Assembly: GCA_002687335.1 (NCBI GenBank)
Contig: NYZY01000014.1
Coordinates: forward strand, 1-7,846
Reading direction: 5' to 3'
From: Chloroflexota bacterium
GTDB taxonomy: Bacteria > Chloroflexota > Dehalococcoidia > UBA1151 > UBA1328
DNA length: 7,846 nt
The number at the start of each line of letters is the position of its first letter. Position 1 is the stretch's first letter. The translations under genes and the position numbers were made by a program. Positions 1 through 5,700 of this stretch are shown piece by piece. The notes beneath the pieces were generated by a model. That model had not been told where the DNA came from. It was given only the letters and a program-made list of their open reading frames with translations, and did no database searches.

Positions 1-2
1 AA

Positions 3-89
3 TTAATTCAGGAGAAGGAGGCGCTCATTAAAGAGTTAGATTCTCTTTCCCGAATTGACCCCCTGACCAAGCTGTCTATCCCGCGGTGA
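3..89 (+). pseudogene. Partial open frame resembling the linker and start of a GGDEF domain
   Basis: Frame 3 is open from the window edge to a TGA at 87-89. Its residues include a charged helix-like stretch (EKEALIKEL) followed by LSRIDPLTKL. That resembles the coiled linker and opening DPLTGL motif that begin GGDEF (diguanylate cyclase) domains. The frame stops a few residues after the motif, where a complete domain would continue for about 150 residues, and the downstream DNA is instead amidase-like in another frame. If real, this is the broken end of a signalling gene joined to an amidase remnant. With only 28 residues visible, the likeness may be chance. Confidence 0.2.
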
Positions 90-322
90 TCGACGGCGTA
101 AAAGTGCCGGATAAATTGTGGGGTTTCACTCCCTTTACTTACCCATTTAATTGGAGTGGAAATCCTGCTGCTACCGCTCCGGCTGGCTTCTCGGTTGATG
201 GACTTCCTATCGGTTTGCAGATTGTGGGTCGCTGGGGCGACGAAGAAACAGTGATAGCTGCTTCCAAGGCGTTTGAAGATGCAAGGCCCTGGGCGGATAA
301 GTTCCCAATTGAATTCAAATAG
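59..322 (+). pseudogene. C-terminal remnant of an amidase-signature family enzyme
   Basis: This frame encodes the last part of an amidase-signature hydrolase: PPDQAVYP, then an I-D-G-V-K segment, TYPFNWSGNPAATAPAG, DGLPIGLQIVG, and a tail with AFEDARPWADKFP. These match the conserved C-terminal blocks of the family, in which the Gly-Asn/Leu-Pro and P-[IV]-[GS]-L-Q segments are diagnostic. The catalytic Lys-Ser-Ser core would lie further upstream and is absent. The frame is closed by TAA at 29-31 and TGA at 56-58, directly ahead of the homologous part, so this is not simply a gene cut by the window edge. The first usable start is a GTG at 86 with no Shine-Dalgarno sequence. A frameshift, rearrangement or assembly join near 55-75 would explain it. 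It differs in sequence from the complete amidase at 5699-7090 and looks like another subfamily. Confidence 0.7.
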
Positions 323-371
323 GTCTGCAATAACGTTTGGCCGATTTTGTATCCATATTTGATTGTTAAAC

Positions 372-390
372 ATATGTGGACTGCACATAT
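372..390. repeat. Perfect 7-bp inverted repeat ahead of the aldo/keto reductase genes
   Basis: ATATGTG (372-378) and CACATAT (384-390) are perfect reverse complements separated by GACTG. The element lies in the gap between the amidase remnant and the first AKR gene, about 65 bases before its start. Position and symmetry fit an operator for a dimeric regulator. The arms are AT-rich and not followed by a long T run (only CGTTTT), so a factor-independent terminator for the upstream remnant is less likely but not excluded. No regulator gene is present in the window. Confidence 0.4.
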
Positions 391-400
391 CGTTTTACGA

Positions 401-428
401 TTGTCTAGACTTGCCGCGGTGTTCTAAA
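401..428 (+). promoter_or_regulatory. Possible sigma-70-type promoter for the tandem AKR genes
   Basis: TTGTCT (401-406) and TCTAAA (423-428) each match four of six consensus positions and are 16 bases apart. They sit just upstream of the ribosome binding site of the first AKR gene. The expected transcript leader would be only about 20 bases. The match is modest and this is a weak call. Confidence 0.22.
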
Positions 429-454
429 AATCTTAGGTGTGAAGGAGACCACAA

Positions 455-1420
455 ATGCCAGATCTGGAAGTACGTCGATTGGGTCGTACCTCGATGAAAC
501 CGAAGGCTCTTGGATTGGGTGGTGGGCATCTCGCTGGGCCGGAGCAAACGGACGAATCGGCGATTGCCACGGTTCGTACAGCCATCGAACGGGGCATTAA
601 TTTTGTGGATACCGCACCCGACTATGGTCTTAGCGAAAAAAGAATTGGAATGGCTCTGGCCGACGGCTGGCGAGATAAGGTGTACCTGCAGACCAAAGTT
701 GGATCACATCCCAAATTCACACGCGACTGGTCGAAAGAAGCGACGAACTGGAGTCTTGAGAACAGCTTCAATGCGCTGCAGACCGATTACGTTGATTCAG
801 TGTTGATTCATGGTCCTCGTTTCGATATAGAGGAGCCGTTGGGAACCTGTCTTGAGGTTATGCTTGAGTGGAAAGAGAAGGGGCGTATTGGCGCTGTCGG
901 GGTAGGTGTGCGGCAGCCAGAATTTCATAAACGGGCGATCGAAGCAGGGGTAGACATTGTGCTGTCTTTCCTGAATTACACGTTACTCGATCAAACCCTT
1001 GCCGACGAAACGATCCCATTTGCGATTGAACACGATGTTGGGATCATTATCGGCAGTCCGCTAGGGAACTCACTACTGGCGGGCACTGAACCTATCCAGA
1101 AAGAGGAGTCGTTTGGGGCAACTGTTACAGGCCTGCACGATGAAGACGGCAGAATCATTCCCTCAGCAGTTGGCAGCTATCTGGATCCCGCAGTGTATCC
1201 ACCTGCTCATGCAATGTGGCAGTGGTGTAACGATCGCGATCTCAACATCCGTGATCTCGCCATACAGTTTGCGTTAAACGCGCCAGTCAAAGGCAATGGT
1301 ATTGTTCTGACTGGTTCCGCCAATCCAACTGAGTTTGAGGAGATTTACGCTGCGGCCACGACTCCACTGTCAGAAACTGTGTGGCAGGATTTCAAAGCTG
1401 AATTTGGAGTAAGGATTTAA
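455..1420 (+). CDS. Aldo/keto reductase family protein, intact copy 1
   Basis: A 321-residue protein of the AKR family (TIM-barrel NAD(P)H-dependent oxidoreductases), closest by motif to the L-fucose / D-threo-aldose / L-galactose dehydrogenase branch. The N-terminal strand LGRTSMKPKALGLGGG is typical. The catalytic tetrad is present: Asp52 and Tyr57 (DTAPDYG), Lys81 (QTKVG) and His119 (LIHGPR). The NYTLLDQ segment (174-180), IIGSPLGNSLLAG (about 198-210) and the TGSAN nucleotide-binding segment (from about 286) follow in order. Length is normal for the family. The ATG is supported by AAGGAG at 442-447, seven bases upstream. The likely reaction is NAD(P)-dependent oxidation of an aldose or related hydroxy/carbonyl compound; the substrate cannot be read from sequence. 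A diverged, interrupted duplicate follows 117 bases downstream on the same strand. Confidence 0.9.
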   Translation: MPDLEVRRLGRTSMKPKALGLGGGHLAGPEQTDESAIATVRTAIERGINFVDTAPDYGLSEKRIGMALADGWRDKVYLQTKVGSHPKFTRDWSKEATNWSLENSFNALQTDYVDSVLIHGPRFDIEEPLGTCLEVMLEWKEKGRIGAVGVGVRQPEFHKRAIEAGVDIVLSFLNYTLLDQTLADETIPFAIEHDVGIIIGSPLGNSLLAGTEPIQKEESFGATVTGLHDEDGRIIPSAVGSYLDPAVYPPAHAMWQWCNDRDLNIRDLAIQFALNAPVKGNGIVLTGSANPTEFEEIYAAATTPLSETVWQDFKAEFGVRI

Positions 1421-1537
1421 TCCAGTTTTGTTTTCACTACGTTAATGGGTTCTTCATTCGCTTTTTATCCATGTTCACGAGATCAATTTGGCCAGAGCCA
1501 CAGCACTGTATCGGAAATGGATGTAAAGGAGTTCAAA

Positions 1538-2491
1538 ATGCCAGATCTCGATGTCCGGAGGTTGGGGCGCACGGAGATGAGACCAAAGGCGCTTGGATTG
1601 GGTGGTGGGTATCTTGGCGATCCGGAACGAACAGATGAGGAAGCTGTGACCACGGTCAGGGGGGCTATTGATATGGGAATTAATTTCATTGATACGTCGC
1701 CATATTATGGTGTAAGTGAGCCTCGGGTAGGTCTGGCCTTAGCCGACGGCTGGCGAGATAAGGTGTACCTGCAAACCAAGGTAGGCTCCCATCCGAGATA
1801 TCTCCGGGATTTTTCCAAAGAGGCTACGACCTGGAGCCTTGAGAACAGTTTCAAGCAACTGAAGACTGATTACGTTGATTCGGTGTCTATACATGGTCCA
1901 CGTTACGATATTGATGCCCCGTTGGGCGCTTGCTTGGATGTCTTGGTTGACTGGAAAGCTAAAGGTAGGATTGGTCATATCGCCATCGGTGTGCGACAGC
2001 ATTAATTTCATCGAAAGGCGATAGAAACGGGTGAAATCGATATCGTGTTGACGTTTTTCGACTACACCCTGCTTTCTCAATCAGTTGCTCAAACGACAAT
2101 TCCTTTAGCGCTCGAAAATGATGTAGGAATTATTCTCGGAAGTCCTTTGGCTGCCTCACTTCTGGCAGGACCGGAGCCGGAGTTCCAGGGTGACATGGAA
2201 GATACTTTGAATTCAGATGGGACTCTTACGCCATCTGCAGTAGGCGGGCCGACGGATCCTGATGTAATACCGTACGCATACCGTATGTGGGAATGGTGTG
2301 AGGACAGAGGTTTGAGCATTCGAGATCTGGCGATGCAATTCGTTCTTAATGCACCGGTTGAAGGCAATGGTATCGTCCTGACCGGCTCGGCCAATCTGCG
2401 CCAATTCGAGGAAGTATATGCAAGCGCTACTACGGATGTACCAGAAGCCGTGTGGCAGGATTTTGAATCTGAATTCGGTGTAAGGATTTAG
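1538..2491 (+). pseudogene. Aldo/keto reductase copy 2, interrupted by an in-frame TAA
   Basis: A tandem duplicate of the preceding gene: 43 of the first 60 residues are identical by direct comparison, and a 32-base stretch is identical (659-690 against 1742-1773). The Asp52, Tyr57, Lys81 and His119 tetrad is kept. The ATG at 1538 has AAAGGAG at 1525-1531; the extra in-frame codons from an ATG at 1445 have no counterpart in copy 1. At 2003-2005 a TAA replaces the glutamate codon of copy 1 (VRQPEF becomes VRQH-stop-F). The same frame then stays open and homologous for 161 codons, through DYTLLSQ, GSPLAASLLAG and TGSAN to the shared ending GVRI. With the stop ignored the product is 317 residues, the expected length. 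A GTG at 2045 opens the 3' part but has no Shine-Dalgarno sequence. The likeliest reading is a recently inactivated paralogue. A sequencing error or readthrough remains possible. Confidence 0.85.
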
Positions 2492-2928
2492 CTGGGATTA
2501 TCCTCAGCGATAAAAACGGGGATCACCCGATCGGTTTTGTTTTGATACGCTCGATACGGAGGATACGTCGCTATAGCAATGGCCCATAATCGCTGCTTTT
2601 CTAGTGAGTCCACTACTTCCCTGACTCGCATCGAATGGACTTCTGCCTTATCCCGTATTTCGACATCAGGTTGTTCCTTTAGATTGTGGTACCAACCCGG
2701 GTGTTTTGGTGCCCCGCCCATTGAGGCCACTAGGATATAGCTGTCACCATCCATGACCTTCATCAAAGGAGTCTTCCGGACTGCACCTGTCTTGCGGCCC
2801 CGGTGGGTGACTATGATGACGGGTAGGCCCGTATCTTTTAGCGTTGTTCCCTTAGCACCGAGACTGCTCTCGTAAAGTTCTACCTGTTCCGCTACCCATG
2901 ACGACTTACTCGGTACGTAATCACTCAT
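2488..2928 (-). CDS. Deazaflavin (F420)-dependent nitroreductase family protein
   Basis: A 146-residue protein of the DDN / F420H2-dependent reductase family, small split-barrel proteins that use reduced coenzyme F420 to reduce quinones or nitroaromatics. The core motifs are clear: GLPVIIVTHRGRKTG with R51-K-T-P54 (residues 34-55), LVASMGGAPKHPGWYHNL (66-83), and the following P-D-V-E-I strand. The length fits the short soluble members. The ATG at 2928 has GGAG seven bases upstream. The gene converges on AKR copy 2, and the two coding regions overlap by 4 bases at their stops, leaving no room for a terminator between them. Some relatives bind FMN, heme or fatty acids instead of F420, so the family is secure but the cofactor is inferred. 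Confidence 0.88.
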   Translation of the reverse strand: MSDYVPSKSSWVAEQVELYESSLGAKGTTLKDTGLPVIIVTHRGRKTGAVRKTPLMKVMDGDSYILVASMGGAPKHPGWYHNLKEQPDVEIRDKAEVHSMRVREVVDSLEKQRLWAIAIATYPPYRAYQNKTDRVIPVFIAEDNPS

Positions 2929-3067
2929 TTCGCATCTCCAATTTGTCTTGATTTGTCCAAATCGTTAGTACTCTCACACTGGATAAATTGAATTTTCTAT
3001 TGCCAGCTCTGAAGCGATGCCTGCAAACCAATCTACCACTTTAGTTGCTATCCAGTTTTCGAGCTAC

Positions 3068-3742
3068 TTACGATGGAGTGCCTTCAGTAACTGCGTTGAT
3101 TATGGACTCGCAACGTTCCAATGATTGGTCTTTGTCTCGTCCCTGGCACAGCATGATGATATTTGAGTGAATGATGTAGTCAGCATATTTCACTGCTAGG
3201 CTTCCTCCACCTCCGTTACTGGTGAACCCAGATGTTCGACGATCTCGTGTTCCTTCCTTCCAGGTGACGTCCTTATCTGATACAGCGCCATCTGGCCCAG
3301 TAACTTCATTTGCGAAAAAAGTGCCTTTTGTGACTGCATCATCGTGAGACGTGTAGAACCGAATCTCGTAATCAACTGATTCCCCGCCACCTGGCTTCCA
3401 GAATCCGTAGATTGCTGAAATCGCTGCCGTCAGCTCTGCTACATCGTATTCCTTTGATTGTTTGAAACCTATCGATAGGAAATCTTCAGCAGTAAACAGT
3501 CTTCCCGTATCTGTTATTTTGGGAAATTGTTGAGATTGTTCATCGTTCGTATCGGATGTTTCGCTGCATGCGGAGGTCAATACTGTTAGCAGAAAACCTA
3601 AGAGCAATAACGAAACAAATAATTTTCCTGCGTCATTTTTCCGATTCGAACGGATTGTTTTTAGGTTGAGGTTATTCAATGCTCTTTGCGAAAGTTGGGC
3701 TCGGTGCACTTCGAACGATTGTTGGGATCTAGGGCTGTTCAT
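3068..3742 (-). CDS. Predicted lipoprotein of unknown function
   Basis: I do not recognise a domain in this 224-residue protein. Residues 41-58 form a hydrophobic segment (FVSLLLLGFLLTVL) ending in T-S-A-C59, a fair lipobox, followed by a Ser/Thr/Asp/Glu/Gln-rich linker typical of exported lipoproteins. The mature part has an FTAEDF segment, a Gly/Ser-rich patch (TSNGGGGS) and two cysteines near the C-terminus (LCQGR and ERCES) that could form a disulfide. About 40 polar residues precede the hydrophobic segment, unusually long for a lipoprotein signal. The true start may be further in, but no ATG occurs there in frame; GTG codon 12 and TTG codon 22 are the alternatives, and none of the three has a convincing Shine-Dalgarno sequence. 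The annotated ATG lies inside the end of the glutaredoxin-like gene (14-base overlap), suggesting co-transcription and coupled translation. Confidence 0.65.
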   Translation of the reverse strand: MNSPRSQQSFEVHRAQLSQRALNNLNLKTIRSNRKNDAGKLFVSLLLLGFLLTVLTSACSETSDTNDEQSQQFPKITDTGRLFTAEDFLSIGFKQSKEYDVAELTAAISAIYGFWKPGGGESVDYEIRFYTSHDDAVTKGTFFANEVTGPDGAVSDKDVTWKEGTRDRRTSGFTSNGGGGSLAVKYADYIIHSNIIMLCQGRDKDQSLERCESIINAVTEGTPS

Positions 3743-3995
3743 TTTTACTGGTGTCTAGATCTTTCAATGCTTCGTCTATTTGTGTGGCATCGAACCCTGA
3801 AATATGTCTGTCTCCTATGACTGTGACAGGTGTCGTGTCATACCCCATTTTGATGAGCTCTGTCCGACCCTCAAGATCTGTTGAAATGTTTTTCTCGATA
3901 AACGTCACTTTACGAAGTGCAAGAAATGCCTTGACCATTTCACATGCACCACACATGTTCGATGAGTAGACCGTGATGTTGTCCATTGGTTTCAT
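3729..3995 (-). CDS. Glutaredoxin-like / NrdH-type thiol-disulfide redoxin
   Basis: An 88-residue thioredoxin-fold protein. Strand 1 (ITVYSS) leads into the active site C15-G-A-C18, followed by a helix, a second strand (VTFIEKNIS), the cis-proline loop D-T-T-P56-V, and ISGFDATQID, the usual GFD region of this small glutaredoxin class. It probably exchanges thiols and disulfides in the cytoplasm, since no signal peptide is seen. CGAC differs from the CPYC of classical glutaredoxins and the CxxC of NrdH, so the reducing partner is uncertain: glutathione, mycothiol/bacillithiol or thioredoxin reductase are all possible. The ATG at 3995 is used; an internal ATG at codon 4 is an alternative. Neither has a strong ribosome binding site. 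The next gene, for a lipoprotein, begins before this one ends. A consensus-like promoter lies about 30 bases upstream. Confidence 0.85.
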   Translation of the reverse strand: MKPMDNITVYSSNMCGACEMVKAFLALRKVTFIEKNISTDLEGRTELIKMGYDTTPVTVIGDRHISGFDATQIDEALKDLDTSKNEQP

Positions 3996-4026
3996 GTTTA
4001 AATTATTTTCAGCTTCAAGACATGGA

Positions 4027-4053
4027 ATTCTATACGGCGCGATCTAGTGTCAA
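4027..4053 (-). promoter_or_regulatory. Promoter for the redoxin-lipoprotein pair
   Basis: On the minus strand a perfect TTGACA (4048-4053) is followed after 15 bases by TAGAAT (4027-4032), which matches the -10 consensus at five of six positions. Transcription would start near 4020, about 25 bases before the redoxin ATG. The spacer is shorter than the ideal 17, so activity may be weak or need an activator. Its position in the 79-base gap after the epimerase gene argues that the redoxin-lipoprotein pair is a separate transcription unit from the amidase operon. Confidence 0.45.
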
Positions 4054-4078
4054 TTGATGTTCGCCAGCTGGCAATCAA
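4054..4078. repeat. Nested inverted repeat at the end of the epimerase gene
   Basis: A perfect 10-base palindrome, GCCAGCTGGC (4063-4072), is flanked by TTGAT (4054-4058) and ATCAA (4074-4078), which are also reverse complements. It covers the stop codon of the epimerase gene and touches the TTGACA box of the promoter just downstream. It could be an imperfect terminator hairpin for the amidase operon, although no T run follows. Its contact with the -35 box suits an operator equally well. Confidence 0.35.
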
Positions 4079-4854
4079 CGTACGCCGTCTTGCGGTGCGT
4101 ACCCGAGCACGTTTTTTGCGTGGGAATTGTCTCTAAATAATTTTTTATTGTCTGATGTAGCCCAGAATATATCGAATTTCAAATTCTGTGGCGCCTCGAT
4201 GCACTTGACCGTTAATTGTTGAAGATCTCTGTAACTGGACCAGTTTGCCTGTGCTCGACCAGGCGCTGCGTTGTCTTCAGCTGTGCAACTGCTGATTCGC
4301 AAGTTAATGACTGACATTCCAGAGGTGAGTGCAAAATATCTTCCCAGATCTTCGCCAAATAACTTAGTTACCCCGTAGAGCGTTATGGGCTTTGGTTCAG
4401 AAAATTCATTCACCATTTCCCATGATGAAGGAAGATCGACTGGTTCGGGTGATACCAGCGTTTTGTACGGTTCTTCGAGTTCGTACCCGTTCACGGTTGC
4501 CCCTGAACTGGCGAGGATCACTCTCGAGACACCGGATTCTTTCGCAGCTTGAAGAACGTTATATGTCCCGACGATGTTGTTTCGGAGCATTGAATCCCAT
4601 CCTGCATCCATGCCACTGGCACTGCTCATACCGCCGTCTGCTGCGAGATTGAGAACGACATCCGCATTATCGAAAGCGGGTTTTAGCTTTTCAAAATCAG
4701 CGATGTCAGCACGATGATTTCGTTCTATCGGTAGCCCACTAACCCCGCTGCGGGAAAGGGCACTAAGGTTATATCGCTTTTCGAGCGTGCCACGTAATGC
4801 CTGACCTACGACCCCGTTAAGACCAGTGACTAGGACATTAAGTTTTTTGCCCAT
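4075..4854 (-). CDS. NAD-dependent epimerase/dehydratase family protein (extended SDR, uronate-dehydrogenase-like)
   Basis: A 259-residue Rossmann-fold protein of the NAD-dependent epimerase/dehydratase family. VTGLNGVVGQ (residues 9-18) supplies the TGxxGxxG dinucleotide-binding motif with Gly11, Gly14 and Gly17. D50-I follows for the adenine side, NLAAD (69-73), then NNIVGTYNVLQAAKESGVSR (92-111), the serine-bearing strand VILASSGATVNGY (112-124) and the catalytic pair Tyr160 / Lys164 (YGVTK). The short length and overall order recall uronate dehydrogenase and related sugar-oxidising extended SDRs rather than the longer sugar-nucleotide epimerases. Expected chemistry is NAD(P)-dependent oxidation or epimerisation of a sugar-type substrate. 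GAGG lies nine bases before the ATG. It is the last gene of an amidase-SDR-epimerase operon, 32 bases after the preceding SDR. Confidence 0.87.
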   Translation of the reverse strand: MGKKLNVLVTGLNGVVGQALRGTLEKRYNLSALSRSGVSGLPIERNHRADIADFEKLKPAFDNADVVLNLAADGGMSSASGMDAGWDSMLRNNIVGTYNVLQAAKESGVSRVILASSGATVNGYELEEPYKTLVSPEPVDLPSSWEMVNEFSEPKPITLYGVTKLFGEDLGRYFALTSGMSVINLRISSCTAEDNAAPGRAQANWSSYRDLQQLTVKCIEAPQNLKFDIFWATSDNKKLFRDNSHAKNVLGYAPQDGVR

Positions 4855-4886
4855 AAAATGTTGCCTCGTATATTCAGTTTGTTGTG

Positions 4887-5690
4887 CTAATCGACTGGGC
4901 CTAACCAGGCTGTTACTCCACCGTCTGCAAGTAACTCTGAACCCGTTACATATTTTGCCTCGTCTGATGCCAGAAACAGAATCGCTCCGGCTATGTCCGA
5001 CGCATCAGCGATACGTCCAAGGGGAACGCGCTTTTCATGTTGTTTCATCCACTCATCGTCAAACATTTCGGCGGTGAATGGTGTTACAGCCCAGCCAGGT
5101 AATACTGCATTTACTCGAATATTATCTGGCCCGTATTGGACGGCGGCTGAGCGAGCAAAATGGGTCATACCTGCACGAGAAGTCGCATAGGCATTGGCCT
5201 GATTATGAGTAATTTTTGCCATCATCGAGGAGATGAGCACGATCGAACCGCCACCGTTTTCACGCATTTTAGGTGCAACTGATCTGACACCTAGGAACAT
5301 CCCCAAGTTTGTAACGTCCATTACCTGACGCCATTTTGGCACGGTCACGGTTTCTATAGTTTCACCGCGATTGTTAATCCCAGCCGCCATGATCATTATG
5401 TCTAGGTGTCCGTGCAGTGATGAGGTTTTCTCAACCACTGATATCCAATCCGATTCGGAAGTGACGTCCAAGTGGGAGTAATCTGCTGTCAGGCCTGCCT
5501 CACGCATGTTTTTTACGGATTGCTCGCCAGCAGCATCGTCGATGTCACCGATCACAATTTTTCCACCGCCGCGAGCAATTTCTAGTGCCGCAAGACCAGC
5601 AAATCCCATAAGAGAAGTTTCAATGGCGTGTGCACCACCGGCAATAAGAGCGACTTTTCCTTCAAATCTGTTCGATATTGTGTTGGGCAT
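4887..5690 (-). CDS. Short-chain dehydrogenase/reductase with atypical cofactor and catalytic motifs
   Basis: A 267-residue classical-type SDR by overall layout: an N-terminal Rossmann strand (KVALIAGG), Asp49 after strand 2 (VIGD, suggesting NAD rather than NADP), LDVTSESDW (74-82), an AAG segment (102-104), LISS (152-155), YATSR (168-172), VNAVLPGW (about residue 192 on) and the C-terminal GSELLADGG. Several hallmark residues depart from consensus. The TGxxxGxG loop reads AG-x10-GFA, with about seven extra residues and the last Gly replaced by Ala31. The tetrad Asn position is Thr127, with an Asn next to it. Ser155 and Tyr168 are present, but the catalytic Lys of YxxxK is Arg172. The DNA is in frame throughout, so these are not frameshift artefacts. 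The gene starts 8 bases after the amidase stop, behind a strong AGGAGG. Whether it is an active dehydrogenase is uncertain. Confidence 0.85.
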   Translation of the reverse strand: MPNTISNRFEGKVALIAGGAHAIETSLMGFAGLAALEIARGGGKIVIGDIDDAAGEQSVKNMREAGLTADYSHLDVTSESDWISVVEKTSSLHGHLDIMIMAAGINNRGETIETVTVPKWRQVMDVTNLGMFLGVRSVAPKMRENGGGSIVLISSMMAKITHNQANAYATSRAGMTHFARSAAVQYGPDNIRVNAVLPGWAVTPFTAEMFDDEWMKQHEKRVPLGRIADASDIAGAILFLASDEAKYVTGSELLADGGVTAWLGPVD

Positions 5691-5694
5691 GCTT

Positions 5695-5700
5695 CCTCCT
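5695..5700 (-). promoter_or_regulatory. Ribosome binding site of the SDR, overlapping the amidase stop codon
   Basis: On the minus strand AGGAGG lies four bases before the SDR ATG at 5690. Its first two bases, A and G, are the last two of the amidase TAG stop. This is the strongest Shine-Dalgarno sequence in the window and indicates that ribosomes finishing the amidase can restart directly on the SDR. Confidence 0.7.

Noticed and set aside
8..388. A 126-codon open frame on the minus strand at the left edge
   Set aside because: It lies antisense to the amidase remnant, which has clear homology. Its own product shows no recognisable motif or signal, and no ribosome binding site supports it.
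1445..1537. N-terminal extension of AKR copy 2 from an earlier ATG
   Set aside because: The extra residues have no counterpart in copy 1, and a good ribosome binding site directly precedes the ATG at 1538.
2045..2491. Separate gene starting at GTG after the stop in AKR copy 2
   Set aside because: It begins in the middle of the TIM barrel, has no Shine-Dalgarno sequence, and aligns without a gap as the continuation of copy 2.
2941..2957. ATTTGTC repeated twice with 10-base spacing upstream of the F420-type gene
   Set aside because: Helical-turn spacing is suggestive, but the unit is short and low in complexity and sits almost on the ribosome binding site. Too weak to call a regulatory site.
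2974..3063. A 29-codon open stretch on the minus strand between the lipoprotein and F420-type genes with protein-like composition
   Set aside because: No start codon with a ribosome binding site, a stop directly before it, and a length expected by chance.
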